From: Symbiodinium sp. CCMP2592
Lineage: Eukaryota; Sar; Dinophyceae; Suessiales; Symbiodiniaceae
Length of the DNA stretch: 64,000 nucleotides
Reading direction: 5' to 3'
NCBI GenBank assembly: GCA_905221615.1
Contig: CAJNDT010005479.1
Location: forward strand, 62,001 to 126,000
In this document: in pieces, positions 56,620 through 64,000 of the stretch
Layout of the letters: each line of letters starts with the position of its first letter
Position numbering within the stretch: the stretch's first letter is position 1
Made by a program: the position numbers and the translations under genes
Notes under the pieces: model-generated
Told to the model about the DNA's origin: nothing
Database searches by the model: none
Seen by the model: the letters and a program-made list of their open reading frames with translations, nothing else

Positions 56620-57590
56620 GCACCTCCCTGGCCTGTTCTAGGCTATCCAACAGATGCGTGGGCTGCCAAGACGCGAGATTGCATCAGCTTGAAGTCGTCG
56701 CTCCAAACGCATGAGGCAAGCTGCAGCTTGTTCCTCGGCCAGGGGCTCCAAGTCTCGGCTCTGACGGTGAACCGATGGGATCGAGCCACATGTGGATTTA
56801 AAGATGGGTCTGTGGTTCAAGGTGTGCCGTAACCTCTGATGCAAACAGCTAACTTCCGGAAGGGTGCTCGGGGCTAGCACATAGTCAACGCACTCTGTGC
56901 CGGCACAGACGTGGTCGACACAGCAGGCCACAATCCTCCACCGTGGCTCTCCCAGCAAAGGCTCTTATTCTGCTGATCTGGCAGATTTCCGGTGCCGCTA
57001 GTTTTCCATCTGGTGGCTTCTCACGATTTCTTTGGGTGCCGTACTTCCTGCTGTGTACTAAGTTCACACCAGATACCATTTTCGTCCGGACCATCGCGAT
57101 CGATCAAGCAATGACTTCTTGCTTGCCGCTTCCAAAATTGCGACCTCTTCGTTTCTGCATCGCACGCAATGCAGCTCTGTCAGTCACACTTGCGAGATCA
57201 GACTGTCAGCGACATCCTTGTATGATCTTTCTTCACTGTCTGTCCTGCGGCCAGTTGTTCCCGAACCATGTCACTAGCGTCCGATACGCACCAGCGGCAC
57301 CGCTGAAGTCTTGCCCGTCTGTCGATGCTGTCATCACTGACGATACACTCTCGTTTCCAAGCATTAGAACGAATTTTCCAGGAGGCTGTAAAATGCAGGA
57401 GCAAGCCGCCTGGCTGCAAGGTGTCGATGCAAGCGGCGACAACGGAAATACAGTTCTCTCTTGCTGCGGATTGTGGGCTCTGGGCCTGCTTTTTGGAGAG
57501 GCGCGTCCAGCAGATGAATGACTGGACGTCAAGTTGCACTACTAGTAGTATCGATAGTTGCCATCGTAATCGCCATCGCAGCTGACTATC
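56620..57590. other. No confident exon
   Basis: Open frames of 100-190 codons on both strands (plus 56943-57521; minus 57198-57539) show no PPR pattern or known domain. A short minus string LQADAIS near 56700 is PPR-like, but too little to call. Confidence 0.35.
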
Positions 57591-57599
57591 AGGTGTTAA

Positions 57600-57886
57600 A
57601 GTAGACGTTGGAATCGTCGTAGCAGTGGCGGCAGCAATAGCAGCAGCAGCAGCAGCCGGAATAGTAGCAGCATTAGCAGTAGTGTAGTACGACTAGCAGC
57701 AATAGTAGAAGTGGACATAATAGTAGTAGCAGTAGTAGCAGTAGCAGTAGCAGTAGTAGTAGTAGTAGTAGTAGTAGTAGTTGTTGTTGTTGTTGTTGTT
57801 GTCATCGTCGTCCGCTGTAGCAGAAGCAGTAGTAGCAGTAGCAGTAGTAGCAGTAGTAGCAGTAGTAGTAGTAGTAGCAGCAGCAG

Positions 57887-57928
<42 letters not shown>

Positions 57929-58230
57929 CAGTAGCAGTAGCAGTAGCAGTAGCAGTAGCAGTAGCAGTAGCAGTAGCAGTAGCAGTATCAGTAGCAGAAG
58001 TAGTAGTCGTAGTAGCAGTAGTAGTAGTAGTAGTAGTAGTAGCAGCAGGAAAGCAGCAGTAGTAGTAGGAGCAGCAGCAGGAGTAGTAGCAGTAGTAGTA
58101 GTAGCAGTTGAGGTCGTCGTCGTCGTCGCCCTCGTCCTCGTCGTTGTAGTCGTAGGAATCGTGTCGTCGTCGTAGTAGTACTTGTAGTAGTCGTCGTCGT
58201 TTCAGTGGTGGTTTTAACAGTAGTAGATGC
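57600..58230. repeat. Long trinucleotide array (GTA/GCA/TAG, then GTC/CGT)
   Basis: About 630 bp of AGT/AGC triplets, including a regular (AGTAGC)n section at about 57925-57990 and a GTC/CGT-rich end near 58110-58200. Lies between PPR exons, so it is probably intronic. No palindromic element was found at its edges. Poly-Ser/Val/Thr frames are artefacts. Confidence 0.95.
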
Positions 58231-58301
58231 CGTCGTCATCATCATCGGTGCTTGGAAGAAGGAATCATTGGACTGCTGAAGCGTCTTCTACCACATTCTC
58301 C

Positions 58302-58783
58302 TACCCGGGTATGATCAAGAACCTTCAGCTGAGCTTCCCAGTGGCCAGCCTTGTCACAGGTACTGATGAAGGAGTTGTATGATATCAGACTTGCTTGAAT
58401 AGCACGACAGCGAAGGTTGCTGAATATGGATGAGCTCAGCTTCCACTGCCTCAGCGGTTGCATGGCCACATGCATGCCGCCGTATGACAAACAAGAACAG
58501 AGCAAGCCTTGCTAAGAAAAATTAGTCCAAATGGCTCTCCGGCATCACAGCCGATGACTGCATTGTGCAGAATGACATCAGCCTCCAAAGTGCGATCCTG
58601 CAAGTCCTCCAAGCGCAGCGTTTTGCTCTCTTTGAAGTTGGACACCCGGGTCACGGCATCTCAGTCCTCAAATAGCTGCAGTGCCTTTGGCCACTGCTGC
58701 AAGGCCGATGCCGAGATCGTTGCAGTGTAGACCACGGCGTTGACCTGAAGTGCAGCATGTACTGCGACCAGTTTTGCTGCCCG
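58302..58783 (-). CDS. PPR exons, 5'-most readable part of the PPR gene
   Basis: About 58783-58664: LQVNAVVYTATISASALQQW, then PKALQLFED. About 58625-58526: LQDRTLEADVILHNAVIGCD. About 58466-58302: QPLRQWKLSSSIFSNLRCRA, then SLISYNSFISTCDKAGHWEA. The first exon block is cut by a stop right after FED, implying a donor there. No targeting peptide or start exon was identified; 58870-59540 holds nothing assignable apart from a short CTAAACCCTAAACC at about 59018. Confidence 0.7.
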
Positions 58784-59550
58784 TGTTGGGCGCTCGGCTC
58801 TGCTTCGATTTGACCAGAAACAATGTGAAACGGCGACAGCGCTAGAAATCCGCCCGGCCTCCAAACTCTGGTGCGAAGTGAAGGCGAAAAGATCAAGAGC
58901 ACTGTGCCAGAGTTGGGACCGCCGGCAGGCTTGAATGGCCTGAACATGCCTCGGCTGGCGATAAGTCTGCCTATGCTCAATCCAGTGGCCTCAACAGGGA
59001 CAACGTCAGCAAAGCTACTAAACCCTAAACCTGAGACCCCACTGTATTGTCAGGGTGCTCTCTCAGTGCGCTGGCGCTCGAGCCAAATCGGTGATCCTTC
59101 CCAGCATGCCAAACAAAACCCAGCAGCATCGCATTTTTAGGTACTTTACTTTGAGTTCTCTGCCTGCTCCGACCGAGGCAGAGCAGCATTCCCCGAAACC
59201 GAGGTCAGACCTTACTGGATTGATATCTTGAATCCCCGAGCACCCCAGAGCCTGCGATGTCTGAACGAATGCCCTCAGATGCATCCATGGGCCGGCCCAT
59301 GATCACACTCTTGACATCATGGGTGCGAAGCAATTCTTGAAACATTAATTGGAAAGTAGTCGGTCTATGCTGCTATGCTTGGTGTGGAAACTGTTTCTGT
59401 GACGGCGTAAATTATCCTACTTTCATTGCCTGCAGGCATCTCAGGCCAGGGGCGACCGGTATCATGAATCAAGGCCCATGTCTCGCGACTTGCGATCTGC
59501 CTACGGGAGAGTGCTCGCATCAAGTTTGACATGCGAAACTTTCCGGCCAG

Positions 59551-59769
59551 CTGGTGGTCATGCAAGAGCTCATTGCTCTATGCATGCACAAGCCGCGACC
59601 TGCTGTGCGCCAGAAGGTTACAAAGGCTGTCTCCGAGCTCATTGCAGCTCACGGAACACCCGTCTCAGAGGGAAGAATGTTGCTGCAAGGCCGCCAACTC
59701 CTTTTGACCAGCCTGTCGGACCGGTCGCAAGCTGTCGCTGCACGCTTTGGAACGACTCGAAATTTATGA
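59551..59769 (+). CDS. Plus-strand helical-repeat (HEAT/ARM-like) exon
   Basis: After TTCCGGCCAG the plus frame reads LVVMQELIALCMHKPRPAVR, then QKVTKAVSELIAAHGTPVSE, GRMLLQGRQLLLTSLSDRSQ and AVAARF. The paired amphipathic helices with a P-x-V-R turn are typical of HEAT repeats. The +1 frame continues WNDSKFMKALRPSES immediately, so either a splice or a one-base shift links them. The LSD...RF-W order faintly recalls the large PIKK kinase DNA-PKcs, but this is only a hint. The minus strand is closed here. Confidence 0.5.
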   Translation: MVVMQELIALCMHKPRPAVRQKVTKAVSELIAAHGTPVSEGRMLLQGRQLLLTSLSDRSQAVAARFGTTRNL

Positions 59770-60164
59770 AGGCCCTCCGACCATCAGAGTCGCCCCTCCA
59801 TGTCGAGACATACTGTATGTGTCATGCCAGGAGCTCAAGCATGCCGGTGAAGCTGAATCAAGGCATCGCCCTAAGTTATCCTAGTTGCTCAAAGCCGTCT
59901 TGAGAAGTGCCCACACTGCTCACAGAAGAAGGCGACACTGCCGCCTGCAACGATCCGTCCCTCCTGGCCTCGGGCTTTTCCAACAGAAGCTGCCTTGGCT
60001 CGAAATAACCACCGCAGCTGTTGTTTCAGCTGGAAATATTCAGACTTGGACCGGGATCAATGTTGCGAGATTCGATAAGCTGCAGGTTGTTGTCGTGTGT
60101 TCCGTGGACAGTCTCTGACGCTTGATTCTACCGCTGTCGTGGAGAATACACAAATGCAAACAAG

Positions 60165-60829
60165 TCACGACAGCTTTTTCAGGAAAAGTCCCGCGTCATG
60201 GAGGTGCTTGTCCAATGTCTGCTTGGTGACCTCGACACAGCTCCGTCCAAATTTTCTCGACCGTGCTGCTCAATCCAAAGTCCGTCTTCTCTCTCTTCTA
60301 AACTGGGGCTGGATGTGTCAAGGCCACCGGCATGCTCACGTTGGCACCTTGCTTTCCTCTCGTGTTGCCTTTCGGTTGCCTCTTTCTTGCTTTCACCAGG
60401 TCGGTTATCGTGGAGGTCGTGCTGCTGACACGTGGAACACTCGAATGTGCTGCTGACTGCTGCGGCATGCCGGCTGTGCTCCGTGAACAAGGCGGGCACA
60501 TGCGAGCCGGGCATTCACCCGTTTGCTTGCATCTGCACTCATGCGGAAATAAGAAAGGGACGAGGTCCAATCTGTGTAAGTGTAAGGTCGATACCGTCAA
60601 GCGGTCCTCGGCTCTTCCAAGCCGTGCCTGTGCAAGAGCGACATGGCTTTGGCGAGTACCAGACTTTGCCGAATACAATAGCGTTGCAAGCGGCCTCGTA
60701 CGACTTCATGCTGGTAAGCGTCTGCTGCAACACCTGTGGATACTGCAGGAGATTCTTGGGTGTGCAATCGCTCAATTTCAGAGTCAACCTGGCCTTCTGC
60801 TGTGCCTTCAGTGCCTTTCGACGCTTCAC
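60165..60829 (-). CDS. 3' exons of a helical protein on the minus strand
   Basis: Exon 60829-60665 starts after TCTGCCAG and reads VKRRKALKAQQKARLTLKLS, then CTPKNLLQYPQVLQQTLTSM and KSYEAACNAIVFGK, ending at GTCTGG. The terminal exon (about 60240-60165) reads EVTKQTLDKHLHDAGLFLKK, then LS and TGA at 60167-60165. The segment between them (REDGLWIEQHGRENLDG, about 60295-60235) could be another exon in a different frame. Basic, helical, no family recognised. Confidence 0.55.
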
Positions 60830-61131
60830 CTGGCAGATGTCGGTGCTGACTGTGTGAAGATGACCAGTGACAGCCGCGGCTCAGAGCCAGACGCCGTCTT
60901 GCAAGCTGGACAAGAAGAGCGACTTCAAGTGGTTTGAAGTCACCTCCAAGCAGAGTTTCTGAATCTGGCTGGGGTGATACGGGAGCCATTCATGGCAGAA
61001 AACTTGTCATCCTGGTCTCCAGGATTTTCGGTGAACATCAGTCTCCGAAAAGATGACGCCTACAAAGCAGGAACTGTAAACTCCCACCTCTCCCTGCTTT
61101 TTCATGTTCTTCACCCCGTCCGAGAGGACAC

Positions 61132-61667
61132 CAAGCAGGTTCTCTGGCTCTCCAAGATCTGCCTGCGCAGGAGCTCCCATGCGATGCGTTCAGCGTTCCA
61201 GGGCTCGCTCTTACAGGCTGGTTGATGCTTTGGCGTAATCCCATGCCTTCCATACTGAAGAAGCTCCCTGCTAAGTGCTACACTGCTACAACCTTAGGAC
61301 CTCCATGCCTCCTTGTCCAAAGCAGCCGCTTCATCAGGCTCCTCGCGCACGGAAGCAGTTGCACTTCTCATGACTTGCAGCAGTGGCAAATATCACAGCT
61401 TCTCAGTTGGAAGGTCTGTCACAAGCGGCTATGCTCGGCAAGCCTCCTCCACCTGAAGAAAGGAGAGGCTGGGTTCCTGTCGCGTAGGAACTCGTCTGCA
61501 AGGACTCACGCTGGGCGGCACGGCTCCGAGATGTTTAGCAGAGTGGACAGGACGGTGATAAGTCCTGCCTCTGCCTCGTCCTTCTTGGCTCGCTGCTCGG
61601 CGATGGCTATGGCCGAAGCAGCCTTCGGAGGTTTCATGTGCAGGTGGCCAAGTGGCCGCTGCTGCTT
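61132..61667 (-). CDS. Upstream exons of the same helical protein
   Basis: Exon 61667-61510 (158 nt) follows TTTTTTTCCAG, a strong acceptor. It reads KQQRPLGHLHMKPPKAASAI, then AIAEQRAKKDEAEAGLITVL and STLLNISEPCRP, and ends at GTGAGT, a consensus donor. Exon 61209-61132 follows TGTAAG and reads SEPWNAERIAWELLRRQILE, then SQRTCL, ending at GTGTCC. Another possible exon near 60930 reads FKPLEVALLVQLARR. The clear splice signals fix the strand. Family unknown. Confidence 0.68.
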
Positions 61668-61804
61668 CTGGAAAAAAAGACGCGACAACACGTCCTACTG
61701 CACAGGTCTTCCTCGGAGCGAAGTCTCGTGACTTAGACTTGCTCTGAAGCAAACAAGCATCTGAGCGGTGTTTTTATTCTGTTTCAATCCTAAGGACGCA
61801 AAAA

Positions 61805-62193
61805 CCCCTTCCGCACAACCCTTCCGCCACTGCTTCCGCACCCTTCCGCGCCTCGAAGCGTTGGAACATTTTTGAATCACTGCATGTCGTCCCTTCCGCG
61901 CGCCCTTCCGCGGACCGTTTTGCAAGCGAACGCTTCCGCAAGATCATAAACCCCACTTGACGTATCTCCCTGACATTCGGCACGCGGGCAACATGTATTG
62001 TGAAACCGCCAACAGCTTGGTTCATGACTGGGCCACTGGGCTTAGGGATTTGGGGATATTGTATGTCTCGTTCGACGAACGTATTCTTCTAACACGGCGG
62101 CTTACGTATTCAGACGTATTTGTTGCTTCCGCACCCTTCCGCGGAGCAACGCCTTCTGCAGCCCTTCCGTGTCCTTCCGCACGCACAGTCCCA
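61805..62193. repeat. Dispersed CCCTTCCGC nonamer clusters
   Basis: Cluster A (61805-61939) has about seven copies or variants of CCCTTCCGC/GCTTCCGCA. Cluster B (62124-62193) has about five. The unit is not strictly tandem: spacers vary from 0 to 40 bp. Between the clusters lie ACGTATTC motifs (62088-62122). On the minus strand the unit reads GCGGAAGGG. Confidence 0.8.
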
Positions 62194-62295
62194 GAGCGAT
62201 TTTCAGATCGCGCCGTCAAGAAGCGGATAAAAAAACGCTGCTCATCTGGGCCTACCTACCCCAGAATTCCTCGGGCCCTTTACCCCTTCATTCGC

Positions 62296-62350
62296 AACCC
62301 CTAAACCACTGACCCCTACAACACCGAAACCCTTGTTAAACCCCTAAACT
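62296..62350. repeat. Degenerate telomere-like CCCCTAAAC sequence
   Basis: Contains AACCCCTAAACC, GACCCCTACAAC, GAAACCCTTG and AAACCCCTAAACTC, decayed CCCTAAA-type units just downstream of a CDS stop at 62368. Confidence 0.6.
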
Positions 62351-62367
62351 CTCGACGAGCTCCGGCT

Positions 62368-63375
62368 TCAGGCCTTCTTCTTCACGGCAACCGCCTGTGC
62401 TTCCGCGGCTTCGGCTTTCTCCTCGGATACAAAGATGCGCAAATCCCTTGTAATTCCTGGCGCCACCCCTTGGAGCAGCAGACTTGCACTTCGCGCCTCC
62501 TCATCCAGAATGGCAAGTTCTGGTGCCTGGACAAGCACACTCCGTCTGGGTCACGTCGCGATCGTGCATTCCACCCACACGCCGCATGTATTCCGGCTGA
62601 GAGGATCGAAACGTCTCGGATAGTTTGCAACACGAGTCCACGACATGTATGATTTATGCGAAGTTCAAGCTGTCTGACCATGCTACGGTGACTTCTGACC
62701 ACTGCTACTGCCCCAGCTGCCCCGTTGAAACTCATGCGCCTTGCTTTCGTCGGCATCTGACAAGGTGTCTACCAAGTACTGCTGCACGGCAGCAAGCTGC
62801 TCCTCTGCGGGAGAATCGTTGGACAGCAGGGTCGTGCTGGCATGCGCAGCATGCTCCCCACACCGGTTTGCAAGCTCCTGCATGTTCTTGACCTCCGCTC
62901 TTCGCAATGATATGGCCTGACGGTGCTGGTTCGACAAGATGCTCACCGCAAAGCTGGCATCGGTCCGTTTTCATGCCGACTTGCAGCAGCCGATTCCACA
63001 GCACGCTGGGAAGGCATTGCTCTCCCGTACACTTTCACAAACGCAACATTCCAAGGAAAAACTGGCTCTTCGTGTCTTGCTGTGTCGGCCTCACGTAGTG
63101 TCTTGGACTTGGCGAACGTGGCCTGCAGACAACAAGCACCAAGATGGCAGTCGCAGATCCCATGCATCTGCATCGATGCAGTGGGACAGCAGGAATCCGC
63201 AACCCAGCCAAGAATGCGGTGTCTCATGGTAGCAACTACATGCAGTGCCAGCAACTCTTCAGCACCCCTGTTGTCGTTGAAGTTGATGTCTGCTTCTTGC
63301 ATCTCTTGGAGGTTACAGCGTCGCCTCGTTGTTTTTCTTCAGCTGCATAATGGTCTTGGCCAGATCAGCATTCTC
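62368..63375 (-). CDS. 3' exons of a coiled-coil protein with a resolved stop
   Basis: Exon 63375-63325 follows ACTCACCAG and reads ENADLAKTIMQLKKNNE, ending at GCGACG (GC donor). About 63302-63260 may contribute EMQEADINFNDN. About 63120-63010, after TCTGCAG, reads ATFAKSKTLREADTARHEEP, then WNVAFVKVYGRA. Exon 62916 to about 62730, after CGTCAG, reads AISLRRAEVKNMQELANRCG, then EEQLAAVQQYLVDTLSDADE. The terminal exon 62526-62368 follows TGTCCAG and reads APELAILDEEARSASLLLQG, VAPGITRDLRIFVSEEKAEA, AEAQAVAVKKKA, TGA. It is a helical rod with a Lys-rich C-terminus. A cytoskeletal or scaffold role is inference. The 5' part lies beyond 63.4 kb. Confidence 0.72.
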
Positions 63376-63399
63376 CTGGTGAGTCACAAGTCAGCCACA

Positions 63400-64000
63400 C
63401 CGAGGCTATGCAAAAGACATCACGCGAGAGACCCAGAGCGAGAAGAAGACACAAAGGCAAACTGACGAAATCCCTCGAGTCTGAGGGCTGTTCTTGGTTT
63501 CCTCTGCGTGCGTGCACGTCTGTCTGTTTTGGTTCGGTCGGCGCAACAATGGGAAGTATCACTTGCTGTGGATCTCTGCCGACAATGTATGATCCGAAGA
63601 ACATGGGCTTGCGGATCAAGCTGTCGCCAAAAACAACACCGCTCCAACTTAACAAGTATTTGCTTTGGTGCATGATGATGCTCGAGCTCGACCACAGCCG
63701 GCCGGGCCTTTGTTGTGCATGGCGACCCGCAGTATTCTATTGCTACGATAGGCCGTCTCCATTTTTCCAACTGATTTTTTCGGTCGGAAAAGAAAACCAA
63801 AACCTCTCAGACTCTCGGCCCAACAACACACGTGCGTGAAGTTGTAGATATGTACATCAGATAGCTGGACGTGTACATGATCATCGGAGCAACAATACTC
63901 AGGCCATACGACAGGATCCGTCGCAACCCGGTATCGATTTTCACATCGCTACATTGCACAGGTCCTGATTGTATGAGGGGGATTGAGGGGGATTGTCATG
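63400..64000. other. Unresolved end of window
   Basis: A minus frame at 63420-63800 includes AVVELEHHHAPKQILVKLER (about 63695-63635), which could be an exon of the gene ending at 62368. The plus frame of the same region is less protein-like. The last 30 bases contain two copies of GAGGGGGATT. Confidence 0.3.

Noticed and set aside
56943-57521. 192-codon plus-strand frame with a hydrophobic start (possible secreted protein)
   Set aside because: Cys/Ser/Leu composition looks random. It lies antisense to the PPR region with no splice or homology support.
57711-58245. Poly-Ser/Val/Thr frames of up to 154 codons
   Set aside because: Same artefact from the AGT/AGC array.
59551-59769. Firm call as DNA-PKcs
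   Set aside because: One HEAT-like exon is too little. The resemblance rests on a few residues recalled without alignment.
1-64000. Dinoflagellate spliced-leader relics, rRNA, tRNA
   Set aside because: No match to the spliced-leader core (CCATTTTGGCTCAAG) and no recognisable tRNA or rRNA stretch was noticed on reading. Small RNAs could still be missed without a covariance search.

Overview
The window reads as nuclear DNA of a dinoflagellate, most like a Symbiodiniaceae or related alga. This rests on four things seen in the sequence. (1) Coding sequence is broken into exons of about 20-160 nt, separated by introns that are often only 60-140 nt. The introns end in AG|G, and their inferred donors are GT, GC and probably GA. 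(2) There is a long run of PPR repeats with the ISAC-E/K...W..A..LL pattern common in dinoflagellates. (3) Interstitial repeats are of the CCCTAAA telomere type. (4) Simple-sequence arrays are very abundant. No bacterial-style gene, rRNA, tRNA or CRISPR array was recognised. Long open frames over microsatellites (poly-S, poly-L, poly-T, poly-Y) are translation artefacts.

Layout. Almost all readable exons lie on the minus strand, so transcription runs right to left. 63.4-62.37 kb: 3' part of a coiled-coil protein. 61.67-60.17 kb: a helical protein. 59.55 kb: one helical-repeat exon on the plus strand. 58.8-45.1 kb: a very long multi-exon PPR gene or tandem PPR genes, with two large trinucleotide arrays and one small palindromic element in its introns. 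44.1-22.3 kb: many exons with beta-rich, Ser/Arg-rich and then many hydrophobic membrane segments, read as one or more large polytopic membrane proteins. 21.9-18.76 kb: an SDR/NAD-epimerase-like protein of the COQ11 type, reconstructed almost exon by exon. 17.9-18.6 kb: a small plus-strand gene facing it. 17.0-17.3 kb: interstitial telomeric repeats and GC-rich DNA. 14.7-2.4 kb: many coiled-coil exons, read as one large minus-strand coiled-coil gene with long repeat-filled introns. 0-2.4 kb: little that can be supported.

The most interesting non-genic signal is a palindromic element of about 70-100 bp (TIR core ATCCTGCATTACC). It occurs three times (about 0.3, 10.0 and 48.0 kb), each time next to a trinucleotide array. 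The most informative genic signal is the phase-consistent joining of micro-exons across GC-AG and probable GA-AG introns in the SDR and PPR genes. The genes share no visible pathway. PPR proteins usually bind organelle RNA, and COQ11-like SDRs act near mitochondrial ubiquinone synthesis. Exon boundaries are hand-inferred. All were read without RNA data, so gene limits between exon groups are uncertain.
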